Source: Allocatelliglobosispora scoriae (GTDB lineage Bacteria; Actinomycetota; Actinomycetes; Mycobacteriales; Micromonosporaceae). From it: a stretch of DNA of 64,000 nucleotides. The position numbers were made by a program, and so were the translations under genes. Below, piece after piece: positions 26,136 to 35,721 of this stretch (within the stretch, counting starts at the first letter, position 1; each line of letters starts with the position of its first letter). Where the stretch lies: contig NZ_JACHMN010000002.1 in NCBI RefSeq assembly GCF_014204945.1, positions 3,495,001-3,559,000 of the forward strand, read 5' to 3'. The notes beneath the pieces are model-generated. The model saw only the letters and a program-made list of their open reading frames with translations. It was not told the DNA's origin and did no database searches.

Positions 26136-26963
26136 CTAGGCGAACTCAGTCCGACTTGCCCGCTGAGTGATAATAGCCCGAATTGCCCCGGCAGCGACAC
26201 CAACGACACACACTGTCGCAATAATTGCCAGCAGTCCGATCGGGCCCCGGTCGCGGTTGCTGCTCCTCGGCAGCGCGATCGATCCGTCGGTGTTCTTCAC
26301 CACGGTCGTCGTCGTGGTCGCCGCATCGGCACCCGGCGTCGGCGAACCGCCGTCCGGGGGGATCGGGAAGAGCTCGTCGTCGCCGGTGAGGTCCGGATCG
26401 GTCGGATCAACGACGCCAGGCTCCGCGGTCGCGGCCGGGGTGGTGCCCGGACGGGACTGGTTGGGCTTGGGCGACGTGGTGTTGCCGCCGCCGGAGGCGG
26501 GGCTCGCCGGTCCCGCGGTCGGGCGGGGCGACGTGGTGCGCGGCGGCGTACGCGGTGGGGTCTTGGGCGGCGTGACCTGCACCGTGACCGGCTTGAAGTC
26601 ACCCGTCAGGTTGAGCAGGCACTCCGGCACCATCGCCACCGAGACCGGACCGCGGTGGAACTGGACCTCGACCGCCTCGCCGTTGCCGACCGGCCCGCCG
26701 TCCTCGCCGTCGATCTGCAGCGAGGCGCGCTGGCCGAGGTTGTTGACGAAGATCACCTTCGCCTGGGCGGGCACGGAGATCGTCCCGACACTCGGCTTCG
26801 AACCGCAGAGCAGCATTCCCAGCCCGCCGCCGCCGAAGTCGACCTGAGGCGAGGCCTCCGGGTTCGCCGAGGCCGAGCCGGCGAGCAACGGCAGCGAGAT
26901 GAGCAGCGCTGTGCTGACCTCCGCCGCGTACCGTCGCCAAGGTCGTCGTGATGACCACTGCAT
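26136..26963 (-). CDS. Secreted, membrane-anchored Pro/Thr-rich protein
   Basis: 275 residues from the ATG reading MQWSSRRPWRRYAAEVSTALL, chosen because GGGGAG is placed ahead of it. A signal peptide ends near ASANPEA. A folded domain with two cysteines follows (LLCGSKPSVGTISVPAQAKV ... VPECLLNL), then a long Pro/Thr/Ser linker, a C-terminal membrane helix (GPIGLLAIIATVCVVGVAAG) and a basic tail. The topology is extracytoplasmic with a short cytoplasmic end. I do not recognise the folded domain. The gene is divergent from endonuclease IV. Confidence 0.75.
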   Translation of the reverse strand: MQWSSRRPWRRYAAEVSTALLISLPLLAGSASANPEASPQVDFGGGGLGMLLCGSKPSVGTISVPAQAKVIFVNNLGQRASLQIDGEDGGPVGNGEAVEVQFHRGPVSVAMVPECLLNLTGDFKPVTVQVTPPKTPPRTPPRTTSPRPTAGPASPASGGGNTTSPKPNQSRPGTTPAATAEPGVVDPTDPDLTGDDELFPIPPDGGSPTPGADAATTTTTVVKNTDGSIALPRSSNRDRGPIGLLAIIATVCVVGVAAGAIRAIITQRASRTEFA

Positions 26964-27178
26964 GTGAAACAGCTCCCCAGAGAGTGGAGTCCCCCCGACA
27001 GGGTTCAGTCGATCGTGCGCTCGGGGGCGAGGCGCCGGACGTGGAGTCCGGTGGGTCCAACGACACCTACGTTGCTCCAGTGACGCGCTCACATCTGTCA
27101 CACATGCGCACGCCGAGCGCAAACCAGCTCATCTGGGACACGCGTGCACTGTCACCCCCCACAGGTAGGGTGGCCTGC

Positions 27179-27955
27179 ATGCGAATCGGTGCACACGTCG
27201 ACCCCGTTGACCCGTTGGCAGCCGCTGCAGAGCGGGGCGCCGAGGTCGTGCAGTTCTTCCTCGCCGACCCGCAGGGCTGGAAGGCGCCGGAGCCCCGCGT
27301 CGACGCGGCCGCCCTGATCGCGGCAGACACGGAGATCTTCATCCACTCGCCCTACGTGCTCAACGTGGCGACGACCAACAACCGCATCCGGATCCCGAGC
27401 CGCAAGCTGCTGCTGGCGCACGCGACCGCCGCGGCGACGGTCGGTGCGACCGGGCTCATCGTCCATGGTGGACACGTCGGCAGCGGCGAGGACCTCGCGA
27501 TCGGCTTCGACAACTGGCGCAAGACCTTCGCCTACGCGGCCGAGCAGGGCGGTTTCGCCACCCGAGTCCTGATCGAGAACACTGCCGGTGGCGACAACGC
27601 CTGCGCCCGGCGGTTCGACGCGCTGGCGCGCCTGTGGGACTCGGTCGGCGAGTTCGACGTCGGCTTCTGCCTCGACACCTGTCACGCCTGGGCCGGCGGC
27701 GAGGACCTGCTCGACATCGTCGACCGGGTCAAGGCGATAACGGGACGCATCGATCTCGTTCACGCCAACAGTTCCCGGGACGACTTTGACTCAGGCCGCG
27801 ACAGACATGACAATTTCGCTTCCGGGACCATCGATCCCGACCTGGTCGCCGCAGTGATTCGCGCGGCCGGTTGCCCCGCCGTGGTGGAGACACCGGGCGG
27901 CACCGAGGGGCAGTCGGCCGACATCGCCTATCTGCGCGAGCGGCTCGCACAGTGA
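27179..27955 (+). CDS. nfo: Endonuclease IV (AP endonuclease)
   Basis: 258 residues forming a TIM barrel of the AP endonuclease 2 family, which cuts 5' of abasic sites with three zinc ions. Visible motifs are MRIGAHVDP, IFIHSPYVLNVAT, LIVHGGHVGSG, LIENTAGGDN, GFCLDTCHAWAGGED, LVHANSSRDDFDSGRDRHDN and VVETPGG. It is slightly shorter than E. coli Nfo. The ATG is preceded by GGTAGGG. Confidence 0.95.
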   Translation: MRIGAHVDPVDPLAAAAERGAEVVQFFLADPQGWKAPEPRVDAAALIAADTEIFIHSPYVLNVATTNNRIRIPSRKLLLAHATAAATVGATGLIVHGGHVGSGEDLAIGFDNWRKTFAYAAEQGGFATRVLIENTAGGDNACARRFDALARLWDSVGEFDVGFCLDTCHAWAGGEDLLDIVDRVKAITGRIDLVHANSSRDDFDSGRDRHDNFASGTIDPDLVAAVIRAAGCPAVVETPGGTEGQSADIAYLRERLAQ

Positions 27956-27966
27956 CGGAGGCGGAG

Positions 27967-29889
27967 ATGCGCGACCAGCCGGTTGCCCCTGAGGGCGAAC
28001 CAGCACCAACGACGGGCGACCCAGCGCTGCCGGGGGCGACCCCGGCGACCGAGGAGGAGGCGGCCCGAGCCCAGGCGGCCGACTCCGACGCGCCTGCGGA
28101 CGAGTCGGCGGAGTCGGATCCGTTCGTCGCCTTCGCGAGCGTCACCCCGGAGCAGCCGACCCGCTGGCAGCGCATCCTGCGCCGCACCGGTCGCGTGCTG
28201 AGCCACGAGTGGACCATCGCGGCGAGCATCTCGCTGGCGATCGCGGCGGTGATGACCTGGCCGACGCTGAAATACCCGCGGCACACCATCCCCACCGACA
28301 TCTGGGACCCGACCCTTCAGACCTGGCAGATGGCCTGGTCGGGGCATGCGATGAAGACCGATCCCGGTCAGCTCTGGAGCTCCAACACGTTCTTCCCGGA
28401 GCAGTACAGTTTCGCCTTCTCCGACACCCTGTTCGGCTACTTCCCGATCGGGATGATCGGTGACGGTCCGGTCGCGGCGCTGGTGCGCTACAACGTCATG
28501 TTCTTCCTGCTGCACGCGCTCGCCTTCTTCGGCGCATACGCCCTGGCCCGCCAGCTCGGCGCCCGGATCACCGGTGCCGCCGTCACCGCCGCCGCCTTCG
28601 GCTTCGCACCGTGGCGATGGGCGCAGGCCGGTCACATGCACGTGCTCTCCACCGGCGGCATCGCGCTCGCGCTCGCCATGCTCGCCCGCGGCCACGGCTT
28701 CTCCCTGCGCGACGGATACCGACCCGAGCGGGCCAAGCCCGGCTGGGCACTGGCCGGCTGGTTCGTGGCGGCCTGGCAGATCAGCCTCGGCTTCGGCATC
28801 GGCCTGCCCTTCGCCTACGTGCTCGCCGGCGTGGTCCTGGTGAGCCTGGTGGTCTACCTGACCCAGCGCTTCCGGGGCCGGGCCAAGGCGTTCAGCCGCC
28901 AACTGCTCGGTGCCGACGTCGCCGGCGGCATCGTCTTCGCCGTCACCGGCCTGCTGATGGCCCTGCCCTACCTCAAGGTCGTCGAGCTGCACCCCTACGC
29001 GGTGCGCGGCGAGGAGGAGGTCGGGTGGTATTCGCCTCCCGTCCTCGGCTTCTTCACCGCACCGGCCCAGTCGTGGCTGTGGGGCGACGCACACCAGGTC
29101 GCCCGCGACTCGCTCGGCCCGACCGCCGGTGAGATGAGCCTGCTGCCGGGCTTCGCGCTCTACGGGCTCGCCGTCGCCGGACTGATCTACTCGGTCTGGT
29201 CGCTGCGCACCCGGCTGCTGCTCCTCGGCGGCGTCGTGCTCAGCATCATCCTGGCGATGGGGACCAAGTTCTTCGGTGGCCGTCCGGGCTACATGACCCT
29301 CTACGACATCCTGCCGGGCTGGGACTCGATCCGGACCCCGGGCCGCCTGGTCCTGTGGACCACGCTGCTGCTCGGTCTGCTCGCCGCCGGTGCCGTCTCG
29401 GCCTTCGCCGAGCGCGCCAAGGAGGTGTCCCGGGATCGGGTGACCTCGCGCAGCCACCCGGTCCTCGCCATCGCGATGCTGATCCCGGTGGCGCTGGTGC
29501 TGGTCGAGGGCGCCCAGCGGCTGGACTTCCCGCTCGTGCCGACCGCGCCGCCGTCGATCGCCCAGATCCAGGGTCCGGCGCTGGTCCTCCCGAGCGACCA
29601 GCTGCACGACGAGAACATCATGTATTGGGCGACCGACCACTTCCCGCAGCTCGTCAACGGGGGCAGCGGCTTCACGCCGACGACCCTCAGCCAGGTGCGC
29701 GAGGTCGCCAAGACCTTCCCCGACCAGGCCAGCGTGGAATATCTGCGCTCGCTGGGGGTCAAGGAGGTGGTCGTGCTCAAGGGCTACGCCAACGGCTCGC
29801 CCTATGAGAACGCGCTGACCGCGACCGGTGACGGGCTCGGCATCGACCGCGAGGAGCGCGACGACGCGGTGGTCTTCAAGCTCGGCTGA
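27967..29889 (+). CDS. Polytopic membrane protein, GT-C glycosyltransferase-like
   Basis: About 640 residues. An acidic N-terminal tail (residues 1-75, rich in Pro, Ala and Glu) precedes about 11 membrane helices and a C-terminal extracytoplasmic domain (PPSIAQIQGPALVLPSDQ onward). The first loop has TDIWDPTLQTWQMAWSGHAM, the place where GT-C enzymes carry their acidic catalytic residues. ATG 27967 follows GGAGG; an in-frame GTG at 27952 would overlap the nfo stop. The donor and acceptor are unknown. Confidence 0.7.
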   Translation: MRDQPVAPEGEPAPTTGDPALPGATPATEEEAARAQAADSDAPADESAESDPFVAFASVTPEQPTRWQRILRRTGRVLSHEWTIAASISLAIAAVMTWPTLKYPRHTIPTDIWDPTLQTWQMAWSGHAMKTDPGQLWSSNTFFPEQYSFAFSDTLFGYFPIGMIGDGPVAALVRYNVMFFLLHALAFFGAYALARQLGARITGAAVTAAAFGFAPWRWAQAGHMHVLSTGGIALALAMLARGHGFSLRDGYRPERAKPGWALAGWFVAAWQISLGFGIGLPFAYVLAGVVLVSLVVYLTQRFRGRAKAFSRQLLGADVAGGIVFAVTGLLMALPYLKVVELHPYAVRGEEEVGWYSPPVLGFFTAPAQSWLWGDAHQVARDSLGPTAGEMSLLPGFALYGLAVAGLIYSVWSLRTRLLLLGGVVLSIILAMGTKFFGGRPGYMTLYDILPGWDSIRTPGRLVLWTTLLLGLLAAGAVSAFAERAKEVSRDRVTSRSHPVLAIAMLIPVALVLVEGAQRLDFPLVPTAPPSIAQIQGPALVLPSDQLHDENIMYWATDHFPQLVNGGSGFTPTTLSQVREVAKTFPDQASVEYLRSLGVKEVVVLKGYANGSPYENALTATGDGLGIDREERDDAVVFKLG

Positions 29890-29896
29890 GTTCTTC

Positions 29897-29946
29897 CGAC
29901 ATGGCAGCGGCGCCCCGAGAATTCTCGGGGCGCCGCTGCAATGTCG
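29897..29946. terminator. Bidirectional terminator, 36-bp perfect palindrome
   Basis: Positions 29904-29939 form a perfect palindrome centred on GAATTC, extended by a further 6 bp on each side after one mismatch. It separates two convergent membrane-protein genes. Confidence 0.8.
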
Positions 29947-29949
29947 GGG

Positions 29950-31548
29950 TCAGACCGTGAGTAACTTCCCGTAGCGCGGTGTTCGTCGGACCACGTCGAG
30001 TTCGGGGTTGAGGATCTCCCGGACCACCATCACGCAGAGGGCGGCGACCATGACCCAGCGGAATGTCGCCGCGATGATGAAGGTGCCCTCGGGGATCACC
30101 GACTTGCCGGACGCGCCGAGCAGCTCGCCGTAGAAGGCGAGGAAATAGCCGAGCTCGGCGACCTGCCAGAGGAGGAAAGCTCCCCAGCGCGGCCGGGCCA
30201 GCACGATCAGCGGCAGCAGCCACAGCGTGAACTGCTGCGACCAGACCTTGTTGAAGAGCAGGAAGATCGCGACGACCAGGAAGGCGAGCTGCGCCAGGCG
30301 CGGCTCCTGCGGTGCGAAGTAGGTCAGCGCGATGATGCCGATGCACGCGATGACGAACAGGCCCAGCGTCACATCGTTGAGCAGCCGGTCGTCGGGGTTG
30401 TTGAGGCTGTCGGAGAGCCACTGGAACAGGCCCCGGTCGCCGGGCTGGCCGCTCATGAAGAGGCCGTCCGCCCAGCGCCCGACATACCAGAAGGTGCCCC
30501 AGTCGACTGCGCGCTCGGTGTTGAGCGAGATGAAACGGTGCCAGTTGTCGTAGTGCGTCACCATCACCGGCACGTTGGCGGCGAGGATCACACCGATTCC
30601 GGTGACCGCCGCGAGCAGGAACGATCGGGTCTGCCTGCTGACGGCGACGACGTACCGCCAGGCGATGATCAGCCCTCGACGAGCCCGGAAGTAGATGTCG
30701 CGGGCGAGGACGAGATAGGTGTTGCGCGTGGAACCTTCGGGTTCGCCCGGGACGGAGGCCGTGCGGGACCGACTCTCCGCGAAGATGCCCTTCCCGTGCA
30801 GCGAGCGCAGCGCCAGCGCGAAGAGCGGCACGAAAAGGAAGCCCGGCCAGAGCTTCGCCGCCGCACCGAGCCCGATGAGCAGCCCGGCGAGGGCGGGATT
30901 GCGTTTGGACCAGGCCCAGATGCCGCCGACGGCGAAGACGATCGCCAGCAGGTCCCAGTTGACCGTGGCGGTCACCAGCAGCACCGGGGAGACGGCGAAC
31001 ATCGCGACATCCCAGGGTCTGCGCCGCCGGATCGCGAGCAGCATCGCCACGGTCGCGATCGCGCAGCCGAAGAGCGCGAGCGCCGTGATGTCGTAGAAGG
31101 CCTGGTACTGGTTGAACTCCGGGTGCTCGACGCCGTAGGAGTGCACCGGCAGGCCGATCAGGCCCATGAAGGCTCCGGTGAGCACCGGGTACTCCACGGC
31201 CGTGTCGACGTAGGGCACCTTGCCGTCGCTGAGCCCCTCCGCGCCGTAGAGCGCGAGCACGTCGGTGTAGCAGAACTTCGTGTACTGCAGGCTGTCGGCC
31301 CACGCCCCGCTGCGGCACGGCGACTTCTGCAGGAAGCTCAGGGCCAGGGTGGCGCAGGTCAGCGCGATGATGATCCGGGCCGCGATCCAGAACCGCGAAG
31401 ACCATCGGCCGGGTACGGCGTGGTCGCCCATCGGACCGCCGACTGCCTGTGACAGCCCGGCGACGAATCCGTCGGACCTCGATGGCGCGTCGATGCCACC
31501 GGAGGTCTCGACGAGCCGTCGCCCGTCGGTCCCCGTATCTGAGCTCAT
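29950..31548 (-). CDS. GT87 family alpha-mannosyltransferase-like membrane protein (Rv0051-like)
   Basis: 532 residues from ATG 31548 with AAGGAG six bases upstream. About ten helices are present. The GT87 features are YGAEGLSDGKVPYVDTAVEYPVLTG, which carries the acidic residues of the first outer loop, and IGLGAAAKLWPGFLFVPLF. The gene lies after ponA in the same orientation, as Rv0051 lies after ponA1 in M. tuberculosis. A terminator separates it from ponA here. The probable role is glycosylation of an envelope lipid or polymer. Confidence 0.85.
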   Translation of the reverse strand: MSSDTGTDGRRLVETSGGIDAPSRSDGFVAGLSQAVGGPMGDHAVPGRWSSRFWIAARIIIALTCATLALSFLQKSPCRSGAWADSLQYTKFCYTDVLALYGAEGLSDGKVPYVDTAVEYPVLTGAFMGLIGLPVHSYGVEHPEFNQYQAFYDITALALFGCAIATVAMLLAIRRRRPWDVAMFAVSPVLLVTATVNWDLLAIVFAVGGIWAWSKRNPALAGLLIGLGAAAKLWPGFLFVPLFALALRSLHGKGIFAESRSRTASVPGEPEGSTRNTYLVLARDIYFRARRGLIIAWRYVVAVSRQTRSFLLAAVTGIGVILAANVPVMVTHYDNWHRFISLNTERAVDWGTFWYVGRWADGLFMSGQPGDRGLFQWLSDSLNNPDDRLLNDVTLGLFVIACIGIIALTYFAPQEPRLAQLAFLVVAIFLLFNKVWSQQFTLWLLPLIVLARPRWGAFLLWQVAELGYFLAFYGELLGASGKSVIPEGTFIIAATFRWVMVAALCVMVVREILNPELDVVRRTPRYGKLLTV

Positions 31549-31652
31549 GCCCGGCTCCTTCTCATGACAGGCGGCAGCATGGCAGCCAGTTCCCGGTGGC
31601 GGTGAAGGGATCGACCGCAACCCCAGGAATACTGTCATCTTCCCTGAATATG

Positions 31653-31691
31653 GTGAAGGGTCTGCCCAGGGAACCTGGACAGACCCTTCAC
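31653..31691 (-). terminator. Terminator after ponA
   Basis: A 12-bp stem (31653-31664 with 31680-31691) continues after one mismatch into 5 further base pairs around a GAA loop. It lies 20 bp beyond the ponA stop. Confidence 0.75.
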
Positions 31692-31709
31692 GTGACGTGC
31701 TGGGTGTCG

Positions 31710-34433
31710 CTAGCCGCGACCCCGTGACCGGGACGGTGACGCGCTCGGCGACGGGCTGTTCTGACCGCCGGGACCACCGCCGCCGCCGGGGTTGTCGGAG
31801 TTGCCGGGGCAGGGGAGCAGCGGCAGGCAGCCCTGGACGGGTGCCGACGGGGTCGGCGAGACGCCGTTGCCGCCCTGGTCGGAGCCGACTCCGGCCTCAC
31901 CCGGGAACGTCTCCCTCTTCTGCCCCTTGGTGGCGGTGTCGAGGAACTTGTTCCAGATGTCGGCCGGCGCGTTACCGCTGTTGATGTCCGTGCCGTTGGT
32001 GTATTCCAGCGTCACTTCCTTGCCGGCGTTGCCGACCCAGACCGCGACCGCGATCTGTTTGGTGAAGCCGACGACCCAGGCGTGGCCGTTGCCGCTGCTC
32101 TTGCTGTTGAGCTCCCAGGTACCGGTCTTCGAGGCCGTGTCCCGACCACCGTCGATCGACCAGCTGTGCGAGGCGGTGACCTTCTCCATCGCGTATGTCA
32201 CGTCGGCGGCGATCCCGGCGGGGATGGTCTGCTCGCCCTTCTCCTTGGCACCGGCACCCGGCACCGCCTCGAACGCGCCGTTCTTGTTGGGATTGCGCTT
32301 CTCGACGCGGACCACGAAGTGCGGCTTGTTGTAGATGCCGCCTGCGGCGAAGGTCGCCATGCCACTCGCGTGGTCGAGGACGGTGATGCCGTACTGGCCG
32401 TAGCCGACCGGGAGGTCGATGCCCTTGTTGCGGGCGTTCTCGATGTTCTCCGGCTTGGTGATGTCGACCGGCGCCGGCATGCTCGTCTTCGGGTCGAGAC
32501 CCCAGATCATCGTGACGCCCGCCTTGTGCGCCATGTCCACGACCTTGTCGACGCCGACCGCCTTGGCCACGTGGATGAAGGGCACGTTGTAGGACTGGAC
32601 CAGCGACGTCTCGAGCGTGCAGTAGTCGTCGCAGACCGTGGTCTTGCGACCGGCGTTCTGCACGTTGTAGGTGTAGTACTTGCCCGGCTTGGCGAGCCAG
32701 CGCGACTCCAGCGAGTAGTTGGCCTGGAGCGCCGCCGCGAGGGTGTACGGCTTCATCGACGAGCCCGGCGGGTGTCCACCGGTCGGTACGCCGTTCTCGA
32801 TGTTGCGTCCGGCGTAGTCGTGACCGGTGCCCTCCTCGCCGCCGTAGTAGGCGAGGACCCGGCCGTTGGCGGGGTTGATCGCCACGATGGCCGCCATGAC
32901 GGTGGGCTTCGTCTTCGAGATCACCGAGTTCTTCACCGCACGACGGGCCTGAGCCTCGGCAGCGGCCTGGATCTTCGGGTCGATCGTCGTGATGATCTTG
33001 TAGCCGCCGGTCTTCACCATCTCCGAGGTGATTCCCCAGGCGGCGAGCTCGGAGTAGACGTAGTTCAGCACGTTGCCGGTGACCATGCCGGACGGGCCGG
33101 GGCCGTTGATGCCCCACTCCGCGGTGCTCGCGTTCTTGCTCTTCGGCTTCCACGTCTTGGGGTAGACGGCTGCCTGGCGGGTCGCCGAGTCCATCCAGTT
33201 CGCGGCGACCATCATGTCGAGCACGTAGTTCCAGCGGGTCGTGGCCTCGCCGAGGTTGACCTCGGGGTCATAGGGGCTGCCCGAGCCGTCCGGGCTGAAG
33301 GGCTGCTTGATGACCGAGCCGAGGATCGCCGCCTCCTCGACCGTCAGCTTGTCCGCGCCGTGGTCGAAGTACGCCTGAGCCGCCTTCTCCACACCGATGG
33401 CGCCCCGGCCGAACGGGATCGTGTTGAGGTAGAAGCCGAGGATCTGATCCTTGGTGTACTTGTCCTCGAGCTTGCGCGCCAGCACCGCCTCGCGCAGCTT
33501 GCGGCCGTAGGAGATGTCCATGTCCTGCGTGGCGAACTTGACGTACTGCTGGGTGATCGTCGATGCACCCTGCGTGTCGCTGCTGGTGATGTTGTTCCAG
33601 GCGGCACGGGCGATGCCCGCGAAGTCGACGCCGTGGTGGTTGTAGAAGTTCTTGTCCTCACCGGCGATCAGCGCGTGCTGGACCTCGGGCTTGAGCTTCG
33701 TGACGTCGACCGCGATGCGGTTCTCGGCACCGAGCTGGGCCAGCTGGGTCTTGCCGTCGGCCGCATAGACCGCCGTGACCTGCTGGTTCGGCAGCTTGTC
33801 GGGCGTGATCGCATCGACGCTGTCAAAGAAGTAGGTGCCGGCGATGGCACCCGTGCCCATGAGGATGATGACCGCGGCGAAGGAGGCGAGCAGGATCTTG
33901 CGCCGCTTGCGCTTCTTGCTCGTCGCGGTGGCGGGCTTGGCGCTGCTGCTGCCGCCCTTGCGCGAGCGACCGCCGGTGCCGGGCGGGCCACCGGGGCCGT
34001 CGGCTCCGTCATCGCCGCCCGGTCCGCCGAGCGGGTCGAAGTCGAGGTCGTCGGCGGGACCGGCCGGACGGACCCGGGCGCGACCGCCCACGGTCGGCAC
34101 GCTGGCTGACCCCACGACTGCGGCCCGGCCGACGGTGGCGCGACCGACCGAGGCGGAGCCCACGGCGGCGCTGCCACTGGCGCGGACGGGCGGCGGCGGG
34201 GGATAGCCGCCACCGTCATAGCCGCCACCGGGGGGAGCGTCATAGCCGCCGCCACCCTCGTAGCCGCTGCCGACGCCGTAGCCACCGCCGTTGTCCGGCC
34301 ACTGCTGCACGGGTTCCCGGCGCGGTGGCGGTGGCGGTGCCTCGTCGTAGTCGTCGTACTCGTAACCGTAGCCGTCGCTGCGGGGCACCTGGGCACGCCC
34401 ATAGCCGGCGTTGGGGTCGCCGTACGAACTCAT
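31710..34433 (-). CDS. ponA: Class A penicillin-binding protein (transglycosylase-transpeptidase)
   Basis: 907 residues. The cytoplasmic Gly/Pro/Tyr-rich tail (1-175) precedes one membrane helix (about 180-203). The transglycosylase domain has the catalytic Glu259 in AGEDKNFYNHHGVD and QGASTITQQYVK. The transpeptidase domain has the Ser558-x-x-Lys561 nucleophile motif in PPGSSMKPY, SYN at 614-616 and KTGT at 769-772. The C-terminus is a Pro/Ser-rich tail. All active-site motifs are intact. The enzyme polymerises and cross-links peptidoglycan. DUF5318 lies upstream as in the ponA1 locus of mycobacteria. Confidence 0.97.
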   Translation of the reverse strand: MSSYGDPNAGYGRAQVPRSDGYGYEYDDYDEAPPPPPRREPVQQWPDNGGGYGVGSGYEGGGGYDAPPGGGYDGGGYPPPPPVRASGSAAVGSASVGRATVGRAAVVGSASVPTVGGRARVRPAGPADDLDFDPLGGPGGDDGADGPGGPPGTGGRSRKGGSSSAKPATATSKKRKRRKILLASFAAVIILMGTGAIAGTYFFDSVDAITPDKLPNQQVTAVYAADGKTQLAQLGAENRIAVDVTKLKPEVQHALIAGEDKNFYNHHGVDFAGIARAAWNNITSSDTQGASTITQQYVKFATQDMDISYGRKLREAVLARKLEDKYTKDQILGFYLNTIPFGRGAIGVEKAAQAYFDHGADKLTVEEAAILGSVIKQPFSPDGSGSPYDPEVNLGEATTRWNYVLDMMVAANWMDSATRQAAVYPKTWKPKSKNASTAEWGINGPGPSGMVTGNVLNYVYSELAAWGITSEMVKTGGYKIITTIDPKIQAAAEAQARRAVKNSVISKTKPTVMAAIVAINPANGRVLAYYGGEEGTGHDYAGRNIENGVPTGGHPPGSSMKPYTLAAALQANYSLESRWLAKPGKYYTYNVQNAGRKTTVCDDYCTLETSLVQSYNVPFIHVAKAVGVDKVVDMAHKAGVTMIWGLDPKTSMPAPVDITKPENIENARNKGIDLPVGYGQYGITVLDHASGMATFAAGGIYNKPHFVVRVEKRNPNKNGAFEAVPGAGAKEKGEQTIPAGIAADVTYAMEKVTASHSWSIDGGRDTASKTGTWELNSKSSGNGHAWVVGFTKQIAVAVWVGNAGKEVTLEYTNGTDINSGNAPADIWNKFLDTATKGQKRETFPGEAGVGSDQGGNGVSPTPSAPVQGCLPLLPCPGNSDNPGGGGGPGGQNSPSPSASPSRSRGRG

Positions 34434-34477
34434 GAGTCACACCGTTTCGGTCGCGGCGGCGGGTGCCGCCTGGGCCA

Positions 34478-34909
34478 TCACATCGCCCGCTGAGGGCGTG
34501 ACGTCCGGCGTGGGGCCGCCGTTGCCACGTCGGGCGCGTCGGCATCGCCGTCCCTACCCAGTAGATACTGCTCTACCAGATGGTTCCAGGAGCAACCGCG
34601 GCACACTTCCACCACAAACACCTGAAACTCACGGAACGTCATCGCCAACGTCGATAGTTCGGCCAGGGATCTGGCTTGTCCTGCCGACTGCTTAAGTTCA
34701 TCGCCATAGATGTAGTGCACGTTGGTGAGGAACTCCCGGCGGCAGATCGGGCACCGGATCTCCGTCGGCTCGCCATGGAACCGAGCAGCGGATTTGAGGT
34801 ACGGCGACGCATCGCAGACCTCCTTGGTACCAAGCTGCCCGGCCCTTACTTCACGCAGCACCGCTCGCCTCTTCAGGGAGTAGTCGACAAGCTGGCGCTG
34901 CGTACGCAT
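34478..34909 (-). CDS. DUF5318 zinc-ribbon protein (Rv0049-like)
   Basis: 143 residues. Two cysteine pairs, CPICRREFL and EVCRGCSWNHL, form a probable zinc ribbon. The start MRTQRQLVDYSLKRRAVLREVRAG is typical of DUF5318. It is the gene upstream of ponA in many actinobacteria, so a link to wall synthesis is likely but unproved. Confidence 0.88.
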   Translation of the reverse strand: MRTQRQLVDYSLKRRAVLREVRAGQLGTKEVCDASPYLKSAARFHGEPTEIRCPICRREFLTNVHYIYGDELKQSAGQARSLAELSTLAMTFREFQVFVVEVCRGCSWNHLVEQYLLGRDGDADAPDVATAAPRRTSRPQRAM

Positions 34910-35009
34910 GCGGAGAAGGGTAACCGGTCGATCCGCGACATGCGACAGCCGTCACTGTGAGTAATCGATCCCACAGATTGCGCACCGGTAGATGCTGTTC
35001 TAACGTTAC

Positions 35010-35030
35010 GATGTATCGGGCCGATACATC
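35010..35030. promoter_or_regulatory. Perfect palindromic operator, probable PadR site
   Basis: Two 10-bp arms, GATGTATCGG and CCGATACATC, flank a single G. The site is 32 bp upstream of the padR start. PadR-family repressors bind palindromes with ATGTAT/ATACAT ends, and autoregulation of the adjacent gene is common. Control of padR-ino1, and perhaps of the divergent DUF5318-ponA operon, is inferred. Confidence 0.7.
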
Positions 35031-35062
35031 GGGCCGCACAGCAGGGAGGGAGGATCACCGCA

Positions 35063-35701
35063 ATGCTTGACCTAGCCGTCCTCGGGATCCTCCACGAAGC
35101 CCCCATGCACGGCTATGAGCTGCGCAAACAGCTCTCAACCAAGCTGGGCGCGATGCGGGCCGCCATCAGCTACGGCTCCCTATACCCGACGCTACGCCGA
35201 CTTCAAACGGCCGGATGGATAACCGAGGCAGGCGAGTCGCCGCCGGAAGACCTGGCTGTGCCCCCGCTCACCAGCCGCCGCGGGCGTGTCGTCTACAAGA
35301 TCACTGCTGAGGGCAAGGAACGCTTCCAGGAGTTGCTGGCACAGACCGGCCCCGAAACGTTCGAGGAGCCCGCCTTCGGGGTCCACTTCGCCTTCTTCTC
35401 ACGCACCGACGCCGACATCCGCCTGCGCATCCTCGAGGGGCGCCGCCGCAGGGTCGAGGAGCGCCGCGAGGGCCTCCGCGACGTGCTGGCCCGGGCCGCC
35501 GAGCGCTTCGACGCGTACACCCTGGAACTTCAACGGCACGGCCTCGACGCGGCAGAGCGCGAGGTGCGGTGGCTGGAGGAGCTGATCGCCAAGGAGCGGT
35601 CGGGGCAGCACCCAAATACCACTTCCTCCGTCCATCCGGACCCGGAAGGTCGTCATCCGAACCAAGAGCCGCCAGGCCAGACGCCCGGGCGGATGTTGTG
35701 A
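35063..35701 (+). CDS. PadR family transcriptional regulator (Rv0047c-like)
   Basis: 212 residues. The N-terminal winged helix has [24 protein letters not shown] and [18 protein letters not shown]. The C-terminal helices (about 110-190) are the dimerisation arms. The last 25 residues are Pro-rich and may be disordered. The gene lies 20 bp ahead of ino1 and 32 bp after the palindromic operator, so it probably controls inositol synthesis and itself. Confidence 0.93.
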   Translation: MLDLAVLGILHEAPMHGYELRKQLSTKLGAMRAAISYGSLYPTLRRLQTAGWITEAGESPPEDLAVPPLTSRRGRVVYKITAEGKERFQELLAQTGPETFEEPAFGVHFAFFSRTDADIRLRILEGRRRRVEERREGLRDVLARAAERFDAYTLELQRHGLDAAEREVRWLEELIAKERSGQHPNTTSSVHPDPEGRHPNQEPPGQTPGRML

Positions 35702-35721
35702 CACAGAAGGAGGCACCCACG

